Below are positions 53,647-62,960 of a stretch of 64,000 nt of DNA, in pieces; the stretch's first letter is position 1, and every line of letters begins with the position of its first letter. The position numbers and the translations under genes are program-made. The DNA is from Candidatus Binatia bacterium (GTDB lineage Bacteria; Desulfobacterota; Binatia; UBA1149; CAITLU01). Where the stretch lies: contig DASXOZ010000042.1 in the NCBI GenBank assembly GCA_036493895.1, positions 1 through 64,000 on the forward strand, given 5' to 3'. Under the pieces are notes generated by a model. That model saw nothing but the letters and a program-made list of their open reading frames with translations. It ran no database searches and had not been told where the DNA came from.

Positions 53647-54369
53647 CTACTCCTGCTGGGCCTTCTTGTCGGCGGCTTCCTGCTGCTTGGCGACGCGCCT
53701 TTCGAGCTCGATCAGGGTCGGCTGCTCGATCGGCTTCGAATCTTCCTTCTGGTCGATCTTGAGCAGGGCATCCTCAACCAGGCGGTCCAGTTCCGTGCCC
53801 GGACGGGTGCCCGTCAGCGCCGAAATCTTGTCCTTGGTATGCAGGTCGCCGATCTCGCCGAGGGCGTAGACGGCGCGGCAGGCCAGGTCGTTGTCGTTGA
53901 TCGTGCGTGCGTAGCTTGCCAGCCGGTCGCTCGTCGTGGGATCGCCGATACGGCCGAGAGCCGTGAGCGCCCTCAGCTTTTCCTCCCGGCCGACGTCGGT
54001 CAGGAACAGCAGCTGCATCAGCACCTGCGTCGCCTCGGTGGCCTTGAGCGTGCCGAGGTAGTCGATCGCCCGCGTGCGCACGCGGTAGTCGGCGTCGGCG
54101 GTCGCATCGATCAGCGGCTTGACCGCGTCGTCACCGCCCTTGGTGCCGAGCGAGTCGACGGCATCCAGGCGCGTCTTTACGTCGGGATCGGTGAGGCGCT
54201 TTTTCCAGTCCTCGACGTTCTTGCCCTTGGCGGTCTTGTTGTAGCGCTCGACCGCGGGGTTCGTGCGGATTTCGTCCTGGGCGCGCGCCGGCGCCGGCGC
54301 CAGGGTCGCGGCGACCGCGGCGGCCGCCAACAGGCTGCGGAGTGCTGTCGAAAAACGAACGGTCGTCAT
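53647..54369 (-). CDS. Secreted HEAT-repeat protein
   Basis: A 240-residue exported protein. A signal peptide covers about residues 1-30 (ends ARAQDE). Four or so HEAT-type helical pairs run from about 55 to 190, each with a turn such as DPDVKTRLDAVDSLGTKGGDDAVKPLIDA and DADYRVRTRAIDYLGTL. The last 40 residues are Lys/Gln/Glu-rich and probably coiled. HEAT proteins of this sort act as scaffolds; partner and role are unknown. It lies 197 bases upstream of cusA's stop region in the leftward direction, that is downstream of the cus operon, but nothing shows co-transcription. Confidence 0.82.
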   Translation of the reverse strand: MTTVRFSTALRSLLAAAAVAATLAPAPARAQDEIRTNPAVERYNKTAKGKNVEDWKKRLTDPDVKTRLDAVDSLGTKGGDDAVKPLIDATADADYRVRTRAIDYLGTLKATEATQVLMQLLFLTDVGREEKLRALTALGRIGDPTTSDRLASYARTINDNDLACRAVYALGEIGDLHTKDKISALTGTRPGTELDRLVEDALLKIDQKEDSKPIEQPTLIELERRVAKQQEAADKKAQQE

Positions 54370-54565
54370 CTTCGGGTGCTTGCCGGCGGCACTGCCAGGA
54401 GCGCAACGGGCGGCAGCAAGGTAGGACTGTCGATCCGGACCGTCAAATCATCGCCGGTGCCCGAAGCGCGATTTCGAGCGAAACCGATTCCCCACCGGTG
54501 CGAATCGGCGACCCGTAGGGAGCCGCTGCGCCCGCGCCGACCGCCTGATGGGGTCGAGCGCCGCG

Positions 54566-57500
54566 TCACGTCTGCCAGCGCCGCCGCCACTGCCAGCTTC
54601 GCGCCTGGAAGAACAGGATGGGGTAGACGACCAGCTCCATCGCGAAGCTGACGAGCAGGCCGCCGATCATCGGCGCCGCCAGCCGCCTCATCACGTCGGC
54701 GCCCGTGCCGCTGGCCCACAGAAGAGGGACGAGCCCAATGAACGCCGTGCCCACCGTCATCGCCTTGGGCCGGATGCGGCGCACCGCGCCATCGTGGATG
54801 GCGCTCCACAGATCCTCTCGTGAGCGCATGCGTCCCTCGGCGACGAAGCGGTCGAAGCTGTTCTCCAGGTACAGCAGCATCACCAGCCCGGTCTCCGCAT
54901 CGAGCCCGGCCAGCGCGATCATGCCGATGACGACGGCCAGCGACATGTTGTAGCCGAGGGCCCACAGCAGCCAGAAGGCGCCGATCAGGCTGAACGGCAC
55001 GGCGAGCATCACGATCGCCACTCGCGGCCAGCTCTGCGTGGACATGTACAGCAGAAGCACGATCGCGATCATCGTCAGGATGCCGGCGACGATGAGGCGC
55101 GGGATCGTCTTCTCCCAGAATTCGAACTGCCCGGACCACAGCAGCGTGTAGCCCGGCGGAAGAGGCACCTGCTCGGCGACGACGCGGCGTGCGTCGGCGA
55201 TGTAGCTGCCGAGATCGCGGCCCGCGATGTCGACGTAAACCCACGAAGTCGGCTGCGCGTTTTCCGACTTGATCATCGGCGGGCCCGCGTGGATGTCGAG
55301 ACGCGCGACCTGGCCGAGCGGGATCTGCGCGCCCGACGGCGTACTGACGAGCACGGCGCGAAGCGACGGCAGGTCGTCGCGAAGCTCGCGGGCGTAGCGC
55401 ACGTTGAGCGGGTAGCGCTCGAGGCCTTCGACGGTCCACGTGACGTTCATGCCGCCGATCGCAGTCTGCACGATGTCCTGCACGTCGCCGGTCGTCAGGC
55501 CGTAGCGTGCCGCCGCGACGCGATCGACGTCGAAGTCGAGGTAGTAACCGCCGAACGTGCGCTCGGGGTACGCACTGATCGTGCCGTCGATGGTGCGCAC
55601 GGCGTTGGCGACTTTCTCGGCAAGATCCCCGAGCACCTTCAGGTCCGGCCCGAGCACCTTGACGCCGACGGGCGTCTTGATGCCGGTCGCGAGCATGTTC
55701 AGGCGGTTTTCGATCGGGAACGGCCACGCGTTGGCGACGCCCGGAAGGCTCACCGCCTGGTTGAGGCCCGGGTGCATCGTGCCGTCGGCGTCCTGCCAGC
55801 CGTATTTGAGCTCGTCCGTGCGGATCGGCCTTTCGAGCGGCCAGAAATACGAGAGCGGACTCCGCAGCACATCGGGCCAATCCGAGAAGAAGCGCGCCAG
55901 GGTGCGGTGCCTCCACTTGGACGTGTCCGGCTCGAGCTGTACGACCGTCTCGATCATCGAGAGCGGCGCGGGATCGGTGGCGGTTTCGGCGCGGCCGATC
56001 TTGCCGTGCACCGACTTCACTTCCGGGAACGTGCGGATCAGCTTGTTCGTCTGCTGCAGCAATTCCTTGCTCTTGGTGATGCTGATGCTCGGGTCGGTGG
56101 TCGGCATGTAGAGCAGGTCGCCTTCGTCCAGGGGCGGCATGAACTCGGTGCCGATGTGCGTGGCCGGCACCAGCGTCGAAAGCATCGCCAGCACGGCCAG
56201 CGCGAGCACGAGGCGATGGTGGCGCATCGCGCGCCGGAACACCGGATCATAGACGGCCTGCATCACGCGGCTGATCGGGCTGTGCTTCTCGTGGATGATG
56301 CGCTGCGGGATCAGCAACATGCCGGCGAGGACGATCCACGCCAGCGCGGTCCAGCCTCGGTACGCAGCCAGCGGCGAACCGACCAGCCCGCAGACCACGT
56401 ACAGCAGCAGCGCCGGTACCAGCATCGCCGCCGCGGTGATCATCGTGTTTCGGCGCCGTCCCCATTCCGCGGGCAGCACTCGCGCCGTGATCAGGTAGTG
56501 CATCAGCACCGGAACGATGGTGACGGCCAGGATCGAGGCGGAGGCCATCGCCAGCGTCTTCGTCATTGCCAGGGGACGGAACAGGCGGCCCGCCTCCCCG
56601 CCGAGCACGAACACCGGCAGGAAGCTGACGGTGATGATCGCCAGCGAAAAGAACAGCGTAGGCCCCACTTCCTGCGCCGCCTCGACGATGATTTCGCTGC
56701 GCGGCCTCGGCTCGGCAGCCTCGCCGCCCGCTGCGGCCGCATGCAGTCGCTCCTCTTCGCGGTCGAGGTGCTTGTGTGCGTTCTCGACCATGACGATCGA
56801 TGCATCGACCATCACGCCGATCGCGATCGCGATTCCGCCGAGCGACATGATGTTCGCGTTGATGCCGGCGAGGTCCATCACCATCAGCGCGACGAGCACC
56901 CCCGACGGCACGACGAACACCGCGACCAGCTCGCTGCGCGCGTGCAGCAGGAACGCAATGCAGACCAGCCCGACGACGACGATTTCCTCGATCAGCGTGT
57001 CGCGAAGCGTGGCGACCGAGCGCTCGATCAGCGAGGAGCGGTCGTAGGTGGGGCGCACGAAGACGCCGGGAGGCAAGCCGCCCTCGAGGTCGAAGAGGCG
57101 CGCCTTGGCGTCGCGGATGACTTTGTATGCGTTCTCACCGAAGCGCGCGATGACGACCCCGCCGACGGCCTCGCCGATCCCGTTGTACTCGCCGACGCCG
57201 CGGCGCGCCTCGCCGCCGATTTCCAGCGTCGCGACGTCGCCGAGAAGAATCGGCGTTCCTTTCTCGCCGACTCCGACGGGAACTTTCGCGATGTCGTCGA
57301 GGCCGTGGAGGTAGCCGCGCGAGCGCACCATGTACTCGTGCTCCGACATCTCGACGACCGAGCCGCCGACGTCGTTGTTCGAGCGCCGCAGTGCCGTCGC
57401 GATGTCGCCGACGGCGAGATGGAAAGCCTGCAGTCGAAGCGGATCGAGCACGACCTGGTACTGGCGCACGAAGCCGCCGATGGACGCGACTTCGGAGACG

Positions 57501-58186
57501 CCTTCGACGGCAGTCAGCGGATAGCGAAGGTACCAGTCCTGGAGGCTTCTCAGTCCCGCCAGGTCGTAGCCGGACGACACCAGCGGGGTGCCGTCCAGAG
57601 GACAGGCGCCCGCTTTTTCGAAACCGCGCACGCGCTCGAGACCCTCGCGCCGGTCGGCCGGTGCGTCGCCAGGCGACGCGTACCATTTGTCGGTTCCGTC
57701 ATGGCCGTCGCGCCAGATGCCTTTGGGATGGTCGGGACAATAGAAGCCCGGGTACAGGATGTATTGGTAGACCCAACCGACTCCGGTGGCGTCCGGTCCG
57801 AGCTTGGGCTGCACGCCTTCGGGAAGCCGGTCACGCGCGAAGTTCAGGTACTCGAGCACGCGGCTTCGCGCCCAGTAGATGTCGGTGCCTTCGTCGAAGA
57901 GCACGTAGACGAACGACAGCTCGAACATGCTGAAGCCGCGCACCACGGTAGAACCCGGCACCGACAGCATTGCCGTCGTCAATGGGTACGTGACCTGGTT
58001 GTTGACGACTTCCGGGTTCTGCCCCGGGTATTCCGTGACGACGATGACCTGCACGTCCGACAGGTCGGGCAGGGCATCGAGGCGGATGTGGAACATGCTC
58101 CAGATGCCTGCTCCGACCACCGCCGCGGTCACGATCAGCACCATCAGGCGGTTGCGCACGCACAGCGCGATGAGGCGTGCGATCAT
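54566..58186 (-). CDS. cusA: Heavy-metal RND efflux pump (CusA/CzcA type) with Cys-containing insertion
   Basis: A 1206-residue inner-membrane RND transporter of the heavy-metal group, exporting Cu(I)/Ag(I)-type cations by proton antiport. It begins MIARLIALCVRNRL and has twelve membrane helices with the conserved acidic helix 4 segment GGIAIAIGVMVDASIVMVENAHKH. Homologues of about 1040 residues are shorter. One extra block of about 63 residues (145-207) replaces the short loop before DLAGLRSLQDWYLRYPL and contains FYCPDHP and ACPLDGTPLV, recalling the CPMHP/CPICGM metal-binding motif. Extra hydrophobic segments near 600-660 also add length. The ATG at 58186 overlaps the cusB stop as ATGA; the open frame upstream is a shadow. 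Confidence 0.94.
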   Translation of the reverse strand: MIARLIALCVRNRLMVLIVTAAVVGAGIWSMFHIRLDALPDLSDVQVIVVTEYPGQNPEVVNNQVTYPLTTAMLSVPGSTVVRGFSMFELSFVYVLFDEGTDIYWARSRVLEYLNFARDRLPEGVQPKLGPDATGVGWVYQYILYPGFYCPDHPKGIWRDGHDGTDKWYASPGDAPADRREGLERVRGFEKAGACPLDGTPLVSSGYDLAGLRSLQDWYLRYPLTAVEGVSEVASIGGFVRQYQVVLDPLRLQAFHLAVGDIATALRRSNNDVGGSVVEMSEHEYMVRSRGYLHGLDDIAKVPVGVGEKGTPILLGDVATLEIGGEARRGVGEYNGIGEAVGGVVIARFGENAYKVIRDAKARLFDLEGGLPPGVFVRPTYDRSSLIERSVATLRDTLIEEIVVVGLVCIAFLLHARSELVAVFVVPSGVLVALMVMDLAGINANIMSLGGIAIAIGVMVDASIVMVENAHKHLDREEERLHAAAAGGEAAEPRPRSEIIVEAAQEVGPTLFFSLAIITVSFLPVFVLGGEAGRLFRPLAMTKTLAMASASILAVTIVPVLMHYLITARVLPAEWGRRRNTMITAAAMLVPALLLYVVCGLVGSPLAAYRGWTALAWIVLAGMLLIPQRIIHEKHSPISRVMQAVYDPVFRRAMRHHRLVLALAVLAMLSTLVPATHIGTEFMPPLDEGDLLYMPTTDPSISITKSKELLQQTNKLIRTFPEVKSVHGKIGRAETATDPAPLSMIETVVQLEPDTSKWRHRTLARFFSDWPDVLRSPLSYFWPLERPIRTDELKYGWQDADGTMHPGLNQAVSLPGVANAWPFPIENRLNMLATGIKTPVGVKVLGPDLKVLGDLAEKVANAVRTIDGTISAYPERTFGGYYLDFDVDRVAAARYGLTTGDVQDIVQTAIGGMNVTWTVEGLERYPLNVRYARELRDDLPSLRAVLVSTPSGAQIPLGQVARLDIHAGPPMIKSENAQPTSWVYVDIAGRDLGSYIADARRVVAEQVPLPPGYTLLWSGQFEFWEKTIPRLIVAGILTMIAIVLLLYMSTQSWPRVAIVMLAVPFSLIGAFWLLWALGYNMSLAVVIGMIALAGLDAETGLVMLLYLENSFDRFVAEGRMRSREDLWSAIHDGAVRRIRPKAMTVGTAFIGLVPLLWASGTGADVMRRLAAPMIGGLLVSFAMELVVYPILFFQARSWQWRRRWQT

Positions 58187-59637
58187 TTCGAGGCTCCGCT
58201 GTCTGGCGACGCTCCGCCGGCCGGTGAAGGGCCGCTGCCTGGCGACGCTTCGCCGCCCGGTGATGTTCCGTTGCTTGCCGTGCCTGTGGAGTCGCGCGCC
58301 GGAGTGCCGGGTTTGGCGTCGGCCGGCGGCACGCCTGCGACCTGGCGCTGAGAGATGAACTTTCGCAGCGCGTCCTGCAGCCGGCTCTCCGCGTCGATCA
58401 GGAACTGGCCGCTGACGACGACTTCGTCTCCTGCGGCCAGGCCTTCGAGCACCTGCACATTGCCGCCTTCGGCGGGCCAGCCGATGCGCACGCGCCGCGG
58501 CTCGAAGTGCCCCGGCTTTTCGCCGACGACGAACGCGACCTGGCGATCGCCGGTATCGATGACGGCCTCGCGCGGTACGAGCACTGCCGAATCGGCCAGC
58601 TTCGCGCGAAGCACGACGTCGGCAAACATGCCGGGCCTCAGCTCCAGCGCCGCATTCGACACGGCCATGCGCACGCTCGCCGTGCGCGTCGTCGGGTCGA
58701 GGTGGGGATGGATGAAAACGACCTGCCCCGCGAAGGTCCTGCCCGGCTGCGACGCAATGCTCGCCTGGACGCTCTGGCCCACGCTCACCACCGCGAGGTC
58801 CTGCTCGAACACGCGTGCATCGATCCACAGCGTCGAGTGGTCGACGATCCTCAGCACTTTCTGGCCCATCGTCACCGCCGCGCCCTCGACGACGGGCTTT
58901 TCGGTGATCTCGCCTGCGAGCGGGCTGCGGAACGTGACGGCGTCGGGCGCATGGTCGAGCTTCTGCAGCCTGGCGATCTCGGTCGGGTCGAGGCCCTGGA
59001 GCGCGAGCTTTCGAAGCGCCGCATTCCACAGCGAGTCCATCGTTGCGTCGCTGTCGCCTCTTGCGGAAGCGCGCGCGGCGTCGCGGCGCTTGCGCAGCGC
59101 AATCATCTCGTCGACCGCTACCTGGATGTCGGGGCTGTAAAGGTCGAACATGGGATCGCCGCTGGCGATGTGCAGCCCTTCGGTGTTCGCGTAGAGGTGG
59201 CGGATGAATCCGCCGACCCTCAGCGTCACGTCGTGGATGCCCGGCTCGGCTTCCTCGACGAATCCGGCGACACGCAGCTCGCGCACGACGGGGCCTTCGA
59301 CTGCGCGCACCGTGCGCACGCCCATGTTCTGCACGACGACCGGATCGATCGTCACCGCACTTCCGGCGCTCGAAGCTTCGGTCGCCGCGCTTTCGAGCGG
59401 AGTCAGCTTCATGTGGCAGATCGGGCATTCGCCGGGGTGGTCCTGGATCACCTGCGGGTGCATGCCGCAGGTCCAGAGCTGCACCGGAGCAGCCGGATCG
59501 TCGGCAGCCTGCACGGTCGTCACGTCCAGTGGGGAAGGCAGTCCGCGATCGCAGGGCACGGACGGGAACGGCGCCACCATCGCGACGAAGATCCACAGCA
59601 GGAAACGAAGGGTGAAGCGGTGAGCAGGGGATTTCAT
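58183..59637 (-). CDS. cusB: RND efflux periplasmic adaptor with heavy-metal-binding domain (CusB type)
   Basis: A 484-residue membrane-fusion protein. A signal or anchor helix covers about residues 8-25. A heavy-metal-binding domain WTCGMHPQVIQDHPGECPICHMKL (residues 55-78; Cys57, His60, Cys71, Cys74) comes next. The barrel-sandwich and beta-barrel domains follow (FRSPLAGEITEKPVVEGAAVTMGQKVLRI near 235, HPHLDPTTRTASVRMAVSN near 315). The last 45 residues are a Ser/Gly/Pro/Asp-rich tail with repeating SPGG/SPAGG units. It links CusA to the outer-membrane channel. Start and stop overlap both neighbours as ATGA, giving a tightly coupled operon. Confidence 0.94.
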   Translation of the reverse strand: MKSPAHRFTLRFLLWIFVAMVAPFPSVPCDRGLPSPLDVTTVQAADDPAAPVQLWTCGMHPQVIQDHPGECPICHMKLTPLESAATEASSAGSAVTIDPVVVQNMGVRTVRAVEGPVVRELRVAGFVEEAEPGIHDVTLRVGGFIRHLYANTEGLHIASGDPMFDLYSPDIQVAVDEMIALRKRRDAARASARGDSDATMDSLWNAALRKLALQGLDPTEIARLQKLDHAPDAVTFRSPLAGEITEKPVVEGAAVTMGQKVLRIVDHSTLWIDARVFEQDLAVVSVGQSVQASIASQPGRTFAGQVVFIHPHLDPTTRTASVRMAVSNAALELRPGMFADVVLRAKLADSAVLVPREAVIDTGDRQVAFVVGEKPGHFEPRRVRIGWPAEGGNVQVLEGLAAGDEVVVSGQFLIDAESRLQDALRKFISQRQVAGVPPADAKPGTPARDSTGTASNGTSPGGEASPGSGPSPAGGASPDSGASK

Positions 59638-61139
59638 CGCGATTTCTCCGCGACCGCCGCGGCAGGTGCCGCAACGGGAACTGCGCCGGTGCTCGAAGCG
59701 GTGGCCACGGCTGCTGACGCAAACCGAAGCGGCGGCGTGCCGGTGAACGTTTCGAGATCGGCGCCGGCAATCTCCTCGATCGCCGAAAGCTGCTTTTCGC
59801 GCGCGACCGAGGCTTCGGCAATTTCGGCGCGCACGTCGAGCGCCATCGTCCTGGCTTCGACGATGTCCGACAGCGTCCCCGCACCACTGCGGTAACCGCT
59901 CTCGGCAGCGTCGACGGCGACGCCTGCCAGCGGCAGGATGCGCTGTTCGAGATGTTCGCGCGCGCGCCCGTCGTCGCGCGCAGCGACCAGCGCGGCAGCC
60001 ATCTCTGCGCGCTTGTCGCGCGCGGTCTGCATGGCGCGCGCTTCGGCGCCGCGGCGCAGCGCCTTGGCCGCTGCGATGCCGGAGCGGATTTCGATGAAGC
60101 TCGTCGGCAGCACCACCGCCGCACCGACGGCTTGGCTCACGCCGCCGGCGATCGACAGCACCGGATTGACGTCGGGAACCCACTGGAGCTTCGCGAGATC
60201 CTCGGACCCCTGGCGGCTCTTCGCGTCGGCTTCCATCTGGCGCGTCTCGGGTCCCTGTGCTGCTGCGGCGACGAGCACGGACGGATCGGCGGGAAGCGGG
60301 CGAGCGTCGGGAAGGCGGCGCGGGCTCTGGAGACGATCGGCATCCGCGATGTCCACGAGCGCCGCGAGCATCTGCCTCGCCTCTTCTGCAGCGGCGAGCG
60401 CCTTGCGCAGCTCATCGTCGCTTCGTGCAGCCGCGATCTGCGCAGCAGCGGCGCCTTTCTGCGAGGCGCCCGTCGTCAGCTCCGCCTCGGCGGCCGAAGT
60501 CTGCACCGATGCGAGGGCCTGGCGCTCGACGGCGATGCGCTCGTTCTCGGCGGCCAGTGCGAAGTCGAGCCACGCGTCGAGCACGCGTCGCTGCACGGAA
60601 AATTTCGCGGCGCGGAATTTCTCGCCGCTGGAGCGCGCTTCGGCCAGAGCCGAGCGTCCGGCAGCCATCGTCTTGCCTGGAAACGAAAGGTTTTCCATCG
60701 AGTCGAACGCAGCGTTGAACGTCATGCGATCGAACGTCTTCACCTTGTCGTCGGAGAACGTGTACGAATAGCCGAGCGACAGGTTGCTGTTGGGCCACGC
60801 CGACGCGCCGGTGACGCGCTCGACGGCGGCTTTCCATTCGAACCACGCTGCGCGCACTTCGCCGTTGGCAACGAGAGCGCGTCGCAGCAGGCCTCTCCAG
60901 TCGTCGCCGTCGCGCGGCACCGGAAGGTCCGCCTCGGCAACGGGGTGTTCGAGCGCGGCGCCTTCGGCCTCGAGCGCAGCTTTTTCGTCGTCGAGGCCGC
61001 GCGGCGTGAGCGCGCAGCCCGAGGCGGCGAGCGCGAACGAGATCGCCAGTATCGCGACCGCCGTCCGTCGAGCCGGCGATCCGGCGCGGCGCCGCTCGGC
61101 TTTTTCCAATTCCGGTTTCTGTTTCTGAGAACCAGCCAT
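59634..61139 (-). CDS. TolC-family outer-membrane efflux lipoprotein (CusC role)
   Basis: A 501-residue outer-membrane channel. A lipoprotein signal ends in the lipobox LAASGC with Cys42 after an extended basic N-terminus of about 25 residues. Two OEP repeats with long helices follow, for instance GVAVDAAESGYRSGAGTLSDIVEARTMALD near 415-445, the usual YrxGxxtl motif. It completes the tripartite pump with CusB and CusA. The ATG at 61139 has a GAGGAG site about 7 bases upstream. The TGA overlaps the cusB ATG. Upstream, 190 bases away, is the small Cys-rich gene on the same strand. Confidence 0.9.
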   Translation of the reverse strand: MAGSQKQKPELEKAERRRAGSPARRTAVAILAISFALAASGCALTPRGLDDEKAALEAEGAALEHPVAEADLPVPRDGDDWRGLLRRALVANGEVRAAWFEWKAAVERVTGASAWPNSNLSLGYSYTFSDDKVKTFDRMTFNAAFDSMENLSFPGKTMAAGRSALAEARSSGEKFRAAKFSVQRRVLDAWLDFALAAENERIAVERQALASVQTSAAEAELTTGASQKGAAAAQIAAARSDDELRKALAAAEEARQMLAALVDIADADRLQSPRRLPDARPLPADPSVLVAAAAQGPETRQMEADAKSRQGSEDLAKLQWVPDVNPVLSIAGGVSQAVGAAVVLPTSFIEIRSGIAAAKALRRGAEARAMQTARDKRAEMAAALVAARDDGRAREHLEQRILPLAGVAVDAAESGYRSGAGTLSDIVEARTMALDVRAEIAEASVAREKQLSAIEEIAGADLETFTGTPPLRFASAAVATASSTGAVPVAAPAAAVAEKSR

Positions 61140-61329
61140 CGAATGTCTCCTCGCGCCGTTTCCCGCGTCGAGGCGCCAGCGAAGCTGGGGCCGGACCGGC
61201 AGGAAACAGGCGGGCGGTGCAGACCGGCATCGGTGCCGGCGTTGCCACGCGAACGCGTGCAGGACTGCGCGCTGCCGTGGTCGGCGGCAGAGCGGAAATC
61301 CGTTCAGCTAAGCGGAAGGCACCCGGAGA

Positions 61330-61719
61330 TCAGATGGTCCAGGAACAGAGAAGACTGCGCGACGTGCAGGCGGCTGCGGATGGCGGCGAAGCTGTCGGCA
61401 TGCCGGATTGCCAGCTTCGCTGCGGCGTAGAGACAGATGCCGGCATCAGGCTCGCGTGCGGCGAATGCGCGGGCGCGGCCAGAGGCAGGAGTACCGGCAC
61501 TACCGGCGCCTTGCTGTCTGCTTCGATGGTACAGCGACACGTCGAGCGCATCGCATCCCTGGTCCGGCATTCCTTCGCTGCGGGACTCGACGGATTGCAG
61601 CAATCGCAGCGGGACGCCGCCATGGCCGCGCTCTTCATCGGGCATTCGGCGGCCGCCAGCGCCGGAAACGAACCGGCCAGAGCGGCGACGAGCAGGATGG
61701 CAAGACCGCGGCGAAGCAT
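61330..61719 (-). CDS. Small Cys-rich secreted protein preceding the cus operon
   Basis: A 129-residue exported protein. The signal peptide covers about residues 1-24 (LRRGLAILLVAALAGSFPALAAA). The mature N-terminus is rich in Met and Cys: ECPMKSAAMAASRCDCCNPS, then KECRTRDAMRSTCRC. The remainder is Ala/Ser/Pro-rich, with several His and Met. The ATG at 61719 has GAGGA about 6 bases upstream. The Cys/Met content and the position before the efflux genes suggest a periplasmic copper or silver carrier or a leader-type sensor. I do not recognise a named family, so function is inferred from context. Confidence 0.72.
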   Translation of the reverse strand: MLRRGLAILLVAALAGSFPALAAAECPMKSAAMAASRCDCCNPSSPAAKECRTRDAMRSTCRCTIEADSKAPVVPVLLPLAAPAHSPHASLMPASVSTPQRSWQSGMPTASPPSAAACTSRSLLCSWTI

Positions 61720-61876
61720 CGCGTCCTCAACATGCACACGATCGGGTGGGCTTACAAGCGAAAAGAACAGCAACGACGGCCGATTGCGGTGTCCCACGTC
61801 CATTCGCGCGATTGCGCGGCAAATTCCCCGGATTCGGTCAGTGCGACGGTCCCCCTCCGGTTGCGATCAACGTGCC

Positions 61877-62155
61877 TCACACGACCAGGGACAGCAGGCA
61901 CCAGAAGAGGAACCACGCGGCGCCGAGCCGCCTGTGCCGTCCGATATCGTAGCGACGCGCGAGTTGCGCGAGAGTGGCCGAGCCCGTTGCCGAGATGTCG
62001 TCGGCGCCGTGGTCGCGAAGAAGATCTTCGAGGATCGGACCGACGACGGCGGATTTCTGCGGGGTCTGCGTGGAAACGCGCCGCGGCCATATTCTCCGGC
62101 GCGGCTGTATTGCGTCAACGGCGGCAAGCCTGCCAGAGTCCGGATCGAGCGGCAC
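61877..62155 (-). CDS. Possible small protein with C-terminal membrane helix
   Basis: A 92-codon frame with a GTG start, high G/C at third positions in its second half, and a plausible protein: PILEDLLRDHGADDISATGS, then ARRYDIGRHRRLG and a hydrophobic tail AAWFLFWCLLSLVV. The GTG at 62155 has no ribosome site and the first 30 residues are less protein-like, so the true start may differ. It is divergent from the DUF1003 gene. I recognise no family. Without it, 61720-62254 would hold no gene. Confidence 0.35.
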   Translation of the reverse strand: MPLDPDSGRLAAVDAIQPRRRIWPRRVSTQTPQKSAVVGPILEDLLRDHGADDISATGSATLAQLARRYDIGRHRRLGAAWFLFWCLLSLVV

Positions 62156-62254
62156 CGGCTTGCGGGGGAATTGTTGGGGATCCGTGATATTCGAAAGATC
62201 GATTTCCCGGGCGCCGTGCCCGGACGATTCTGCTGCCCAAGGAGGCCCTGAGCA

Positions 62255-62761
62255 ATGTTCAACCATTCCGGAACGCGTCATCACTTCCGTTTCCATGCGC
62301 CGCACGCGCACCTGTCCTCGGTGTTCGGCGACGACTGGTTCGGATCGAAGGCAGAAAGCTTCGCGCGCTTCTTCGGAACCCCGACGTTCCTGATCGCACA
62401 GACGGGGATCGTCGCACTGTGGATCATCGTCAATGCCGTCGGCTTGACCAGCTTCGACATCTACCCGTTCATCCTGCTGAACCTTGCGTTCAGCACCCAG
62501 GCTGCATACGCCGCGCCACTGATCCTGCTGGCGCAGGCGCGCCAGGCCGATCGTGACAAGGCCCATTCCGACGCCGATGCGCAGCACCGCGAAGACCTGG
62601 CCAAGGCCAGCCTGGAGCGGCAGATCCTGGCGGAAAAGCAGGCCGAGCAGATGCTCCAGCTTCTCCAGCAGAACACGCAGCTGACGCAGCTCACCCAGGA
62701 GCTGGCCAAGCGCATCGAAGAGCTGACCGACTCCATCCACCGAAAGATCGTCGCCGCCTGA
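62255..62761 (+). CDS. DUF1003 membrane protein
   Basis: A 168-residue protein of the DUF1003 family. Two membrane helices lie at about residues 44-62 (TFLIAQTGIVALWIIVNAV) and 70-92, joined by the family hallmark FDIYPFILLNLAFSTQAAYAAPLILLAQ. The cytoplasmic C-terminal half is a strong coiled coil (AEQMLQLLQQNTQLTQLTQELAKRIEEL). The family function is unknown; some members sit near magnesium or stress genes. The ATG at 62255 has GGAGG 9 bases upstream. A 9-base stem (CCACAGCGG/CCGCTGTGG) with a long loop follows the stop but lacks a T-run. Confidence 0.9.
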   Translation: MFNHSGTRHHFRFHAPHAHLSSVFGDDWFGSKAESFARFFGTPTFLIAQTGIVALWIIVNAVGLTSFDIYPFILLNLAFSTQAAYAAPLILLAQARQADRDKAHSDADAQHREDLAKASLERQILAEKQAEQMLQLLQQNTQLTQLTQELAKRIEELTDSIHRKIVAA

Positions 62762-62960
62762 GCTGCTGCGGCCACAGCGGTGCTGCCGGCTTGGGGGCGC
62801 CGCTGTGGGCACCGCCACATCATGATCGTGGATGCGGGCGCAAAACCTTGCTGCGCCCGCGCCCCGCGTTCACACTCGCGCCCGTCCGGCCTGCGCAGCC
62901 AGGCCCGCGCTCCCGCCGTTGCGGATGAGCGAGTTCCACCAGGAAGAAGAGGAGAGAACG

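Noticed and set aside
55289..58351. A 1020-codon open frame on the plus strand
   Set aside because: It lies antisense to cusA and cusB, is Arg/His/Asp-rich without any fold, and is a product of high third-position GC in the real genes.
58187..60124. Long upstream extension of cusA in the same frame
   Set aside because: It covers cusB in another frame; the ATGA overlap fixes the cusA start at 58186.
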